A stretch of 64,000 nt of DNA from WHSW01 sp963767285. Its GTDB lineage: Bacteria > Actinomycetota > Thermoleophilia > Solirubrobacterales > 70-9. The DNA lies in contig CAVYDJ010000004.1 of assembly GCA_963767285.1 (NCBI GenBank), positions 310,001 to 374,000 on the forward strand, given 5' to 3'. Positions 9,456 through 17,611 of this stretch are shown piece by piece; position 1 is the stretch's first letter; the number at the start of each line of letters is the position of its first letter. The translations under genes and the position numbers were made by a program. The notes below the pieces were generated by a model, which was not told the origin of the DNA, ran no database searches, and was given only the letters and a program-made list of their open reading frames with translations.

Positions 9456-10033
9456 CCGCTCTTCCCGTTCGGTTCGACGCCGCCGGTGCCGCCCGGCGGC
9501 TCCAGGTCCTCGTCGGGTGTGGGGGCGCCGTCGCCGCCCTGGTTGCCGCCCTCGTTCCCGCCTCCGGTGGCGGGGGGCTCCGGAGAGGGCTCCTCGGCCG
9601 GCTCCTCCTCGGCCGGTTCCTCGGTCGTCGTCTCCTCCTCCGGCGTCGTGGTCTCGGTGACCGTCGCCTCGGTGTCGGTGGTGTCGGGGGTCTCGGTCGT
9701 CGTCGTCCCGGTGATCCCCGTGGCGCCGGTCTCGGCGCACTGGTCGGGCTGGGCGGCGAGGACGCGCAGGTTGTCCGCCGCCTTGGTCAGCTCGCTCGCG
9801 ACCTCCGGGTCGACGTCGCCGGGCAGGGCGTTCACGCGGTCGACGAATTCCGTGGCGTTCTCGTCGACGAATTCGCACTCCCCCTCCTCGATCTGGCTCT
9901 GCATCGTCTCGAGCACCGAGAGCAGGTCGTCCGCCTCGTCCTGCGGGATCGTGCCGTCGTCGCCGGACCCGCAGCCGGCGAAGGTGAGTGCGAATACGCA
10001 CACGAGCAGGGGTTTGACGAGTCTCCCGCGCAT
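9452..10033 (-). CDS. secreted lipoprotein with Thr/Glu-rich tail
   Basis: A 193-residue protein of unknown function. The start MRGRLVKPLLVCVFALTFAGC is a lipoprotein signal with lipobox FAGC, so the mature protein begins at Cys 21 and is anchored outside the membrane. Residues about 30-105 form a charged, probably helical domain with two further Cys; the rest is low complexity, rich in Thr, Glu, Pro and Gly, and likely an extended spacer. The ATG at 10033 was chosen because a TAGACT -10 box on the same strand lies seven bases upstream. It overlaps the kinase gene by four bases and may be its extracellular partner; that is inference. Confidence 0.75.
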   Translation of the reverse strand: MRGRLVKPLLVCVFALTFAGCGSGDDGTIPQDEADDLLSVLETMQSQIEEGECEFVDENATEFVDRVNALPGDVDPEVASELTKAADNLRVLAAQPDQCAETGATGITGTTTTETPDTTDTEATVTETTTPEEETTTEEPAEEEPAEEPSPEPPATGGGNEGGNQGGDGAPTPDEDLEPPGGTGGVEPNGKSG

Positions 10034-10040
10034 CGCGGCG

Positions 10041-10046
10041 AGTCTA
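10041..10046 (-). promoter_or_regulatory. -10 box TAGACT of lipoprotein-kinase pair
   Basis: TAGACT on the minus strand, seven bases before the ATG at 10033. It fits a leaderless start and supports that ATG over the longer upstream one. Confidence 0.5.
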
Positions 10047-10074
10047 GACAAGGCCTTTGGTCGCCTCGGAGGCC

Positions 10075-10827
10075 TCATTGCCCTACGTAGAGCCTCCGTG
10101 CCAAGTGCTCCGGCAGGTCGGTGGCGACGATCGCATCGGCGGCCCGGTCGATGTCGTAGGCGACCCGGTGGAAGACGGCCTGCCAGGTCTCGGTGTCGAG
10201 CTCGAGCCAGGCTGCGCGCGGGTCGCCGTCACGGGGTTGGCCGACGCTGCCCGGGTTGATCAGCCAGCGCCCGCGGCCGATCTCGAGGCTGGTCCCGGCG
10301 CCGGCCTGTGCCCCCCGCGCCTCGGCGTTCGCGTCCGCCTCGGCGCCGGCGTCGGCGAGGGCGAAGAACAGCGCCACGTGCGAGTGGCCGATGAAGCTGA
10401 CGCGCCGTGCCTGAGCTCGGATGCACTCGGCGGCTTGGTCGGGCCACAGGACGTACTCCCACACGGGGTCACGCGGAGACGCGTGGTAGAGCCCGACCTC
10501 GCGACCCTCGTCCGCGGGCTCGAGCGCGGCGAGGTAGTCGCGGGTTTCGCCGCTCATCCGCTCGCGCGTCCATCTGACCGCCGCCGCCGCCGCGGGCGAG
10601 AAGGTGGAGATGTCGAGCTGCTCGAGGGCGGCGAGATCGTGGTTGCCGACCAGGCAGACGGTGCACCGCTCGCGGACCAGCGCCGCGCACTCGTCCGGCT
10701 GGGCGCCGTAGCCGACCACGTCGCCCAGGCACCAGGCCTCGTCGACGTCGGCCGATTCGAGGTCGGCGATGACCGCCTCCAGGGCGGGGAGATTGGAGTG
10801 GATGTCGCTGAGCAGGGCGAGGCGCAT
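10075..10827 (-). CDS. metallophosphoesterase (YfcE/MJ0936-like)
   Basis: A 250-residue calcineurin-like phosphoesterase. The dimetal site is visible as LLSDIHSN at residues 5-12, CLGDVVGYG at about 33-41, LVGNHD at about 59-64 and the later GHSHV and NPGSVGQPRDGDPRA. Such proteins hydrolyse phosphodiesters or nucleotides; the natural substrate is unknown. It stands alone, divergent from the M48 protease. A TACGAT box on the minus strand at 10852-10857 overlaps the protease promoter, giving a leader of about 20 bases with a G-rich ribosome site. Confidence 0.9.
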   Translation of the reverse strand: MRLALLSDIHSNLPALEAVIADLESADVDEAWCLGDVVGYGAQPDECAALVRERCTVCLVGNHDLAALEQLDISTFSPAAAAAVRWTRERMSGETRDYLAALEPADEGREVGLYHASPRDPVWEYVLWPDQAAECIRAQARRVSFIGHSHVALFFALADAGAEADANAEARGAQAGAGTSLEIGRGRWLINPGSVGQPRDGDPRAAWLELDTETWQAVFHRVAYDIDRAADAIVATDLPEHLARRLYVGQ

Positions 10828-10849
10828 GGGTCCCCCGCAACCGGCGGAC

Positions 10850-10857
10850 TATCGTAC
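10850..10857. promoter_or_regulatory. overlapping divergent -10 boxes TATCGT / TACGAT
   Basis: Reading rightwards, TATCGT (10850-10855) is seven bases before the ATG of the M48 protease. Reading leftwards, TACGAT (10857-10852) lies 24 bases before the phosphoesterase ATG. The two boxes share bases, so polymerase can serve only one gene at a time. Confidence 0.45.
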
Positions 10858-10862
10858 GGACG

Positions 10863-12119
10863 ATGAAGCTGCCGGGCCTGCGCCGCTCGACCGCGGCCCG
10901 CGTCGGTGGCGCCGCCGTGGCGATGGTCCTCGTCGCCGAGGCCGCCGTCTGGCTGCTGAGCCCGAGCGACGATCCGCCCGACCCGGTGCCGGTCGCCGAG
11001 AGCGACTACTTCAGCGCCGCCGAGCTGGATCGGGCGCACGAATACCGCGATCCGCTCCGCTGGCTCGGCTATGCCGGCCTGGCGGCCGAGTTCGCGCTGC
11101 TGACCGCGGTCGCCCTCGGCCGGCCGGCGGCGCTACGCCGAACGCTCCAGCGGCTCGCGTCGCGGCCTCTGCGTGGCGCCGCGGTCGCGGGCGCCTCGGT
11201 GGCGTTGCTGACAACCGCCGTCGCGCTGCCGTTCGGCCTCGTCGCGCACGAGCGCGCCGTCGACGCCGGGCTCTCGACCCAGTCGCTGGACTCCTGGCTC
11301 TGGGACCTCGCCCGCTCGGCCGGGATCACCGCGGTGCTGACCGCGGGCGGCACCGCCCTGCTGCTGGCGCTGGTGCGGCGATTCCCGCAGCGCTGGTGGA
11401 TTCCCGGCGCGGCGCTGGCGACCGGCCTCGCGACCGTGTTCGTCTGGATCGCGCCGGTCGTCCTCGCCCCGATCTTCAACAAGTTCGAGCCGCTCCCGGA
11501 ATCGAGCGCGGCGCGGGCCGATGTCCTGGCGCTGGCCGGCGAGGCCGAGGTCGACGTCGGCGAGGTCTACCGGATCGACGCCAGCCGCCGGGTCACCTCG
11601 CTCAACGCGTTCGTCGACGGGATCGGATCCAGCAAGCGGGTCGTCCTCTACGACAACCTGCTGAACCAGGCCGAGCGGCCCGCGCTCCGCTCGGTCGTCG
11701 CGCACGAGCTCGGCCACGTCGCCCACGACGACATCCGGCGCGGGATCGTCTACGTCGCGATCGTCGCCCCGTTCGGGCTCCTGTTCGTGCGCGAGCTCGC
11801 CCTCGCGATCGCCCGCCGCCAGGGCGTCGCCCCGGCCTCGCCGGCGGCGGTGCCGATCTATCTGCTCGCGGTGAGCCTCACCATGTTCGTGCTCAACATC
11901 CCCGGCAACCAGCTCTCGCGCAACATCGAGGCGAGCGCCGACGACTTCGCGCTCCAGCTCACCGACGATCCCGAGGCGCTGATCGACCTCCAGACACAGC
12001 TCGCGCGGACCAATCTCTCGGATCCGGACCCGCCCGGCTGGATGAGCGCGCTGTTCGGGACCCACCCGTCGACGGTGGACCGGATCGGCGCGGCGCTCGC
12101 GTTCAAGGACGGCCAGTGA
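10863..12119 (+). CDS. M48 family membrane zinc metalloprotease (Ste24/CAAX-protease-like)
   Basis: A 418-residue integral membrane protease. The N-terminal half has about four membrane segments (around residues 13-32, 68-88, 104-125, 155-172) plus another near 180-203. The zinc site is HELGH at 281-285, with the third ligand in the downstream EASADDFAL motif, which is characteristic of M48. Eukaryotic relatives cut prenylated proteins; bacterial ones do quality control of membrane proteins. The substrate here is unknown. The end overlaps the convergent glycosyltransferase gene by 17 bases. Confidence 0.9.
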   Translation: MKLPGLRRSTAARVGGAAVAMVLVAEAAVWLLSPSDDPPDPVPVAESDYFSAAELDRAHEYRDPLRWLGYAGLAAEFALLTAVALGRPAALRRTLQRLASRPLRGAAVAGASVALLTTAVALPFGLVAHERAVDAGLSTQSLDSWLWDLARSAGITAVLTAGGTALLLALVRRFPQRWWIPGAALATGLATVFVWIAPVVLAPIFNKFEPLPESSAARADVLALAGEAEVDVGEVYRIDASRRVTSLNAFVDGIGSSKRVVLYDNLLNQAERPALRSVVAHELGHVAHDDIRRGIVYVAIVAPFGLLFVRELALAIARRQGVAPASPAAVPIYLLAVSLTMFVLNIPGNQLSRNIEASADDFALQLTDDPEALIDLQTQLARTNLSDPDPPGWMSALFGTHPSTVDRIGAALAFKDGQ

Positions 12120-12984
12120 GCCGGGCGACCGAGTCGCGAGCGGAGCGAACCGCGAACCGGGCGCCGATCCCGAAGTAGACGAGCCCGTTCAGCAGCGGGT
12201 TCCGATCGGCCGCGTAGTGGTCGCGGTAGAAGCGGAACATCCCGTAGTGGAAGGCGCGGTTGAGCCGCAGCGAGCGGTGCCGGCCGCTCGTGCCGGCCTT
12301 CACGTGAACGACCGTCGCCGAGGGCTCGAACCAGGTCGTCCAGCCGGCCTCCGCGAAGCGGTAGCAGAGGTCGAGGTCCTCCATGTACATCCAGTACCGC
12401 GTGTCGAAGGCGCCGACCCGCTCCAGCGCCGCGCGGCGGATCAGCATGAAGGCGCCGTTGACCGCGTCCACCGGGCCCGACTCGACCTCGGGGGCCCGGT
12501 AGTCGGCGAGCGCCCCGGACGCGCCCTCGCGGCGTCCGAGGCCCGTGAAGTGCCCGAGCGCGCTCAGCGGGGTCGGGAAGGACCGCCGCGCGGCGTGGTC
12601 GAGGGTGCCGTCCTCGAGCTCGAGGCGGGGACCGGCGATCCCGACCTCGGGATGGGCCTCCATCAGCTCGACCAGGCGCTGCAGGGCACCGGGGGTGATC
12701 CGGGTGTCGGGATTGAGAACGAGCGCGTACGGGGCCTCTCCCCGCGCGAGCGCCGGGTTGTTCGCGCGGCTGAACCCGGCGTTGGTCGAGTTGACGGTCA
12801 GCTCGACCTTCGGAAACTCGCGCTGCACCATCTCGGCGGTGCCGTCGCCGGACGCGTTGTCGACCACCCGCACGGTGAGCGGGCCGTCGGGCGGGTTCGC
12901 GAACAGCGAGTCCAGGCAGTCGCGCAGCATCGCCTCGCAGCGGTAGGAGACGATGACCACGTCGATCCCTGGCGGGGAGGCCAC
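12103..12984 (-). CDS. GT2 family glycosyltransferase (rhamnosyltransferase-like)
   Basis: A 293-residue GT-A enzyme. It shows VVIVSYRCEAMLRDCLDSL at the N-terminus, the UDP/dTDP-binding VVDNASGDGT, the metal-binding region LNPDTRI in place of a strict DXD, and the acceptor-side MYMEDLDLCYR block typical of WbbL-type rhamnosyltransferases. The GTG at 12984 lies 11 bases after the epimerase stop, so the two are cotranscribed; the epimerase could supply its donor sugar. The tail overlaps the convergent M48 gene. Linkage specificity cannot be read. Confidence 0.88.
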   Translation of the reverse strand: MASPPGIDVVIVSYRCEAMLRDCLDSLFANPPDGPLTVRVVDNASGDGTAEMVQREFPKVELTVNSTNAGFSRANNPALARGEAPYALVLNPDTRITPGALQRLVELMEAHPEVGIAGPRLELEDGTLDHAARRSFPTPLSALGHFTGLGRREGASGALADYRAPEVESGPVDAVNGAFMLIRRAALERVGAFDTRYWMYMEDLDLCYRFAEAGWTTWFEPSATVVHVKAGTSGRHRSLRLNRAFHYGMFRFYRDHYAADRNPLLNGLVYFGIGARFAVRSARDSVARLTGRP

Positions 12985-12995
12985 GGCGCCGGGCG

Positions 12996-13934
12996 CTACT
13001 CGTTCGCGATCGCGGCCAGCGTCCGCTCGATGCCCTCGTCCAGGGACGTCCGGGCCCGCCACCCGAACTCCTCGGCCGCCCGGGCGGGATCGATCCCCGA
13101 GCGCTGCACCTCGCCCAGCCGGGGCGGGGCGAACTGGGGCTCGAACTCGGTGCCGGCTGCCTTGGCGATCGCGCGACCCAGGTCGAGGACGCTCGTCTCG
13201 GTGCCCGTGCCGATGTTGTACGGACCGGGACCGGCACCGTCCGCGGCCTCGATGAACGCGTCGGCGACGTCGCCGACGTAGATGTAGTCGCGCGTCTGCT
13301 CGCCGTCGCCGAACACCGTCGGCGTGATCCCGCCGGTCAACGCGCCGCAGAAGATCGCCACCACCCCCGCCTCGAGCCGCGGGTCCTGCCGCGGGCCGAA
13401 GACGTTGCCTAGCCGCAGGACCGTGGTCCCCAGCCCGTAGAGGCGCTGGTAGAGGCCGACATAGCCCTCGGCGGCGAGCTTCGAGGCGCCGTAGTGGGCG
13501 TCCGGCCTGCACTCCGCCCTCTCGGACAGGGGCAGCTCGCGGCCCTCGCCCTCGCCGTAGATCGCGCCGCCGGTCGACGCGAACACGAACCGGCCGATCT
13601 CGTCCGAGCGAGCGCGCTCGAGCAGTCGCAGCGTGCCGCCGACGTTGAGGGCCATGTCGTAGGCGGGGTCGGTGATCGAGCGGCGCACGTCGATCTGCGC
13701 CGCGAGGTGGAAGACGGCCTCCGGACGGGCCCGCTCGAAGGCGCCGGTCACATCACGCTCTTCGGTGATGCTGCCCTCGATCAGCTCGGCGCCGGCAGCG
13801 ATCGCGCCCGCCAGGTTCTCCCGCTTGCCGGAGGAGAGGTCGTCGAGCACCACGACCTCGTCTCCGCGGGCCAGCAGTGCGTCGACGATGTTCGAGCCGA
13901 TGAATCCGGCGCCGCCGGTGACCAGTGCCCTCAT
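12996..13934 (-). CDS. NDP-sugar epimerase/dehydratase (extended SDR, GalE-like)
   Basis: A 312-residue extended short-chain dehydrogenase. It has the NAD-binding GGAGFIGSNIVDALL at residues 7-21, an acidic NAD-selecting LDDLSSG, Thr/Ser in ASTGGAIYGEG, the catalytic YGASK pair, and the late RDYIYVGDVADAF. This is the UDP-glucose 4-epimerase/dTDP-glucose 4,6-dehydratase family; GalE-like activity is most likely but not provable. It starts the glycosyltransferase transcript with a TAAGCT box nine bases before the ATG. Confidence 0.88.
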   Translation of the reverse strand: MRALVTGGAGFIGSNIVDALLARGDEVVVLDDLSSGKRENLAGAIAAGAELIEGSITEERDVTGAFERARPEAVFHLAAQIDVRRSITDPAYDMALNVGGTLRLLERARSDEIGRFVFASTGGAIYGEGEGRELPLSERAECRPDAHYGASKLAAEGYVGLYQRLYGLGTTVLRLGNVFGPRQDPRLEAGVVAIFCGALTGGITPTVFGDGEQTRDYIYVGDVADAFIEAADGAGPGPYNIGTGTETSVLDLGRAIAKAAGTEFEPQFAPPRLGEVQRSGIDPARAAEEFGWRARTSLDEGIERTLAAIANE

Positions 13935-13943
13935 CGGCGGCGG

Positions 13944-13949
13944 AGCTTA
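13944..13949 (-). promoter_or_regulatory. -10 box TAAGCT of the epimerase
   Basis: TAAGCT on the minus strand, nine bases before the ATG at 13934. The following sequence CTCCGCCGCCG recurs almost unchanged between the same hexamer and the ATG of the methyltransferase at 31675. Confidence 0.5.
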
Positions 13950-13964
13950 GTGCCGGACCGACAC

Positions 13965-13970
13965 TAGTAT
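13965..13970 (+). promoter_or_regulatory. -10 box TAGTAT of argS
   Basis: TAGTAT ends six bases before the GTG start of argS at 13977, so transcription should begin at or next to the start codon. It lies back to back with the epimerase promoter. Confidence 0.5.
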
Positions 13971-13976
13971 CGAGCC

Positions 13977-15626
13977 GTGGCCGTCAGCCGGAGATCCGAC
14001 CCGCTCGCCGAGCTGCGCGCCAATCTGATCGAGGCGACCGCCGGCTTCGAGGGCGACCTCGGCGCCAAGCTCAGCCTCGAGCGCCCCCCGAAGCCCGAGC
14101 TGGGCGACTACTCGACCAACGCCGCGATGCTGCTCGCCCCGACCGCCGGCGCTCCCCCGCGCGAGGTCGCCGAGCGCCTCCGCGACGAGCTCAGCGGTTC
14201 GCTCGGCGAGAGCCTGGAGCGGATCGAGGTCGCCGGCCCCGGCTTCCTGAACGTCTTCCTCTCCGACCGCTGGCATCGCGAGTCGGCCGCGGCGCTGCTG
14301 GCCGCCGATCCCGCCGAGGCCACGGGCGGGGAGCGCGTCCTCGTGGAGTTCGTCAGCGCCAATCCGACGGGCCCGGTGACCGCCGCCAGCGCCCGCGGCG
14401 CCGCCTACGGCGACTCCCTGGCGCGCCTGCTCGCCGCGGTGGGCCACCAGGTCGAGCGCGAGTACTACGTCAACGACGCGGGCACCCAGGTGAGGTTGTT
14501 CGCCGAATCGGTATCGGCGCGGATGCAGGGCGATGAGCCGCCCGCCGACGGCTACGCGGGTGACTACGTCGGCCGGCTCGGCGCGGAGCTGGCCGAGGCC
14601 GGGGTCGACCCGGCGGACGTCGCCGCGCTCGAGGTGACCGCGACCGAGGCGATGCGCGCTCGCATCGAGGCGACCCTCGAGCGCTTCGGCGTCCACTACG
14701 ACACCTGGTCGTCCGAGCGCGCCCTGCGGGAATCCGGCGCGGTCGAGCGCGCGCTGGAGAAACTGCGCACCACCGGCCACGTCTACGAGAGCGAGGACGC
14801 GGTGTGGCTGCGGACCACCGAGTTCGGCGACGACAAGGACCGCGTCCTGATCCGCGCCGACGGCGAGCCGACCTACTTCGCGCCCGACATCGCCTACCAC
14901 CTCGACAAGATCGAGCGCGACCACCAGCGCCTGATCAACGTGCTCGGCGCCGATCACCACGGCTACTTGGCGCGGATGCGTGCCGCGCTGGCCGCGCTCG
15001 ACGTCGACCCGGAGCGCTTCGAGGCGCCGATCATGCAGATGGTCTCGATCGTCGAGGGTGGGGAGCGCAAGCGGATGGGCAAGCGCCGCGGCGACTTCGT
15101 CACCCTCGACGAGCTGATCGAGGACATCGGGGTCGACGCGACGCGCTTCTTCATGCTCCAGCGCAGCCACGAGACGACGATCGACATCGATCTCGAGCTC
15201 GCCCGCTCGACCTCCCAGGACAACCCGGTCTATTACGTCCAATATGCGCACGCGCGGATCGCGAGCATCCTGCGCAAGGCCGCCGAGGAGGGTGTCGCGG
15301 GTTCCGAGCAGGAGATCGCCGAGCGCGGCGCGGGAGGCGAGGCGCTGGCCGCCGCCGCCGAGCCGAGTGAGCGGGCGCTGATCCGCAGGTTGCTCGAGCT
15401 GCCCGCCGAGATCGAGGTTGCGGCCGAGCGGCGGGCGCCGCACCGGCTGGCCACCTACGCGACGGCGACCGCGGCCGACTTCCACGCCTTCTATCGCGAC
15501 GCCCGGGTGGTCGGCGCCACGGAGCCGGGCGCCGAGGCGGCGCGGCTGGCGCTCGGGGTCGCCACCAAGCGGACCATCGCCACCACCCTGGGCCTGCTCG
15601 GGGTCAGTGCCCCGGAGCGGATGTAG
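13977..15626 (+). CDS. argS: arginyl-tRNA synthetase
   Basis: A 549-residue class I synthetase that charges tRNA-Arg. The N-terminal Add-1 domain ends with KPELGDYSTNAAM. The HIGH-like motif is SANPTGP, followed by GDSLARLL. REYYVNDAGTQV and VLGADHHGY are family hallmarks, and the KMSKS site is the ArgS variant KRMGKRRGDFV. The C-terminal DALR anticodon domain starts near YVQYAHARI. A GTG start was used; the TAGTAT box just upstream and the lack of any ribosome site suggest a leaderless message. It is a housekeeping gene inside a glycan cluster. Confidence 0.97.
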   Translation: MAVSRRSDPLAELRANLIEATAGFEGDLGAKLSLERPPKPELGDYSTNAAMLLAPTAGAPPREVAERLRDELSGSLGESLERIEVAGPGFLNVFLSDRWHRESAAALLAADPAEATGGERVLVEFVSANPTGPVTAASARGAAYGDSLARLLAAVGHQVEREYYVNDAGTQVRLFAESVSARMQGDEPPADGYAGDYVGRLGAELAEAGVDPADVAALEVTATEAMRARIEATLERFGVHYDTWSSERALRESGAVERALEKLRTTGHVYESEDAVWLRTTEFGDDKDRVLIRADGEPTYFAPDIAYHLDKIERDHQRLINVLGADHHGYLARMRAALAALDVDPERFEAPIMQMVSIVEGGERKRMGKRRGDFVTLDELIEDIGVDATRFFMLQRSHETTIDIDLELARSTSQDNPVYYVQYAHARIASILRKAAEEGVAGSEQEIAERGAGGEALAAAAEPSERALIRRLLELPAEIEVAAERRAPHRLATYATATAADFHAFYRDARVVGATEPGAEAARLALGVATKRTIATTLGLLGVSAPERM

Positions 15627-15670
15627 CCGAATTGGCGCGTCCGCCGGATCGCGGGTCTACGCTGAATCCG

Positions 15671-16657
15671 ATGAATGCGGTCTCGGCGCCGGCGGTGTCG
15701 GTGGTGATCCCCAGCTGGAACGGACGCCAGCAGCTCGGGCGGGTGCTCGAGAGCCTGGAGGCCCAGCAATTCGATGCCTTCGAGACGATCGTCGTCGACA
15801 ACGGGTCGAGCGACGGCTCCGTGGAGTATCTGGCCGCGGAGTGGCCCGCGGTGCGGGTGCTGGCGCTGCCCGAAAACTGCGGCTTCGCCGGGGCGGTCAA
15901 CGCCGGGATTGCCGCCGGCGAGGGCGAGTACGTCGCGCTGCTCAACAACGACGTGGAACTCGAGCCCGGCTGGCTGGCGGCGACGACGGCGGTCTTGGAG
16001 CGCGAGCCGTCGACCGCATCGGTCGCGTCGAAGCTGCTCGAGTGGTCACGGCGCAACGTCCTCGACGGTGCCGGCGACCTGGTCGGCTGGGACGGTTACT
16101 GCGTGCGCCGCGGCAAGGGCCAGCGCGACCGCGGGCAGTACGACGCATCGCACCGGGTCCTGTCCGCGTGCGCGGCCGCCGCCCTGTACCGGCGCCGGGC
16201 GCTGGAGGAGGTCGGGACGTTCGACGAGCGGTTCTTCGCCTACATCGAGGACGTGGATTGGGGTCTGCGGGCCCAGCTCGCGGGCTGGGACTGCTCCTAC
16301 GAGCCGACCGCCGTCGCCTACCACGTGGGCGGCGAGTCGAGCTCGCGGATCGCCGGCTTCGAGCTCTTCCAGTGCCACCGCAACATCCTGCTGATGATGG
16401 CCAAGGACTTCCCCGCGCCGGCGCTGTTCGCCTTCGTGCCGTGGGCGGTCGTTCGGAGGTTCGGGTCGCTGGTCCGCGCCTACCTGCGCGGTGACGCGGC
16501 ACTGCTCCTGCGGGCCTGGAGGGCCGCCGCGCGGGAGCTGCCGACGGCGCTCGAGGCGCGGCGCGGGATCCAATCCGCGCGCAAGCGCGACGGGGCGGAG
16601 ATGCTGCGGCTGATGCGCCCCGCCTACCTCGGGGCCGGCTGGCGTCCCCGTTCCTGA
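15671..16657 (+). CDS. GT2 family glycosyltransferase
   Basis: A 328-residue GT-A enzyme resembling WcaA/WbbL-type transferases: SVVIPSWNGRQQLGRVL at the N-terminus, VVDNGSSDGSVEYL for nucleotide binding, LLNNDVELEPGWL at the metal-binding position, and the acceptor motif FFAYIEDVDWGLRAQLAG. A hydrophobic stretch near residues 245-275 may touch the membrane. I chose the ATG at 15671; a TACGCT box ends seven bases before it. The end overlaps the convergent gene by 34 bases. Sugar specificity unknown. Confidence 0.88.
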   Translation: MNAVSAPAVSVVIPSWNGRQQLGRVLESLEAQQFDAFETIVVDNGSSDGSVEYLAAEWPAVRVLALPENCGFAGAVNAGIAAGEGEYVALLNNDVELEPGWLAATTAVLEREPSTASVASKLLEWSRRNVLDGAGDLVGWDGYCVRRGKGQRDRGQYDASHRVLSACAAAALYRRRALEEVGTFDERFFAYIEDVDWGLRAQLAGWDCSYEPTAVAYHVGGESSSRIAGFELFQCHRNILLMMAKDFPAPALFAFVPWAVVRRFGSLVRAYLRGDAALLLRAWRAAARELPTALEARRGIQSARKRDGAEMLRLMRPAYLGAGWRPRS

Positions 16658-17595
16658 TCGCGCCGGGCGAGCCGGGCGCCGACCCGGACCGGAGGGCCGG
16701 GGGGCGGAGTCGGGGTCTCCCAATACCCCTCGCGATGCGCCTGCTCGCAGAGGAACTTCCAGGTCGCCTCCCGGGCAAGTGGCCCGGCCGCGGCCAGCGC
16801 CGTGGCCTTGACTCGGTGCCTGGCGCCCGGCCGCCGCGGCGGCGCCTCCGCGGCCACCCGCTCGGTGAGCAGGCGATACGAGTGACCAAAGCGCCGCATC
16901 CGCACCAGCGTCGCGTAGAGATCGGTGGGGTGGTGATGCTCGGCGGTAGCACTCGGGTCGTAGGCCAGGCGCATGGCGGCGGCGCGCAGCCGGTAGGACA
17001 GCTCGTGCTCCTCGTGTCCGAACTCGAAGCGCTCGTCGAAGCCGCCGGCCCGGTCGAAGAGGGTCCGCTTCAACGAGCAATTGGCCGCGTAGAAGATCGG
17101 CGCCGGAACCAGGGCGTCGGGGCGCAGCGAGCCGAACGCAAACTGCTTGCCCTCGTCGTGCAGCCAACGCGTGAATGGCGAGTCCGCGTCGGTGCCGGGC
17201 ACGATCCGCCCGAGTAGGGCGTCGTCGTCGCTCGGGTGCTCGACATGGAACGCGCGGTGGCGATCGAGCGTGCCGGGGGATGGGGTGATGTCGTCGCCGA
17301 AGAAGACCAGCACCGGCGCTTGAGCGAGGACGATTCCCGCATTGCGGGCGACGCCGGGTCCGGAGTTGACGGCGAGAGCGGTGGTGCGCAGCGGAGCGGG
17401 GAACCCGGGAGCGAGCTCCGCGAGCACGGCAGCGGTCGCATCGTTGGACGCGTCGTCGATCACGATCACCTCGGCGTTCGCGGCCTCCGCCTCCGGCCCG
17501 AGCGCGGCGAGGGTCAGCCGCAGCCGATCGGGCCGCCGCCGGGTCGGCACGATGATCGACAGTTCTGGCTCGCTCGTGTCGGCCTTTCCGGTCAC
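16624..17595 (-). CDS. GT2 family glycosyltransferase
   Basis: A 323-residue GT-A transferase: ELSIIVPTRRRPDRLRLTL, the nucleotide site VIVIDDASNDAT, NSGPGVARNAGI, and FFGDDITPSPGTL as the DXD region. EFGHEEHELSYRLRA is the acceptor-side ED motif. The GTG at 17595 puts the first strand at residue 8 and leaves only 16 bases to the divergent fusion gene. A longer ATG start would overlap that gene by 150 bases and adds low-complexity sequence, so I rejected it. The last third is Arg/Pro-rich. Donor and acceptor unknown. Confidence 0.85.
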   Translation of the reverse strand: MTGKADTSEPELSIIVPTRRRPDRLRLTLAALGPEAEAANAEVIVIDDASNDATAAVLAELAPGFPAPLRTTALAVNSGPGVARNAGIVLAQAPVLVFFGDDITPSPGTLDRHRAFHVEHPSDDDALLGRIVPGTDADSPFTRWLHDEGKQFAFGSLRPDALVPAPIFYAANCSLKRTLFDRAGGFDERFEFGHEEHELSYRLRAAAMRLAYDPSATAEHHHPTDLYATLVRMRRFGHSYRLLTERVAAEAPPRRPGARHRVKATALAAAGPLAREATWKFLCEQAHREGYWETPTPPPGPPVRVGARLARRDQERGRQPAPR

Positions 17596-17611
17596 GCCTA
17601 GAGTTCCGCAG

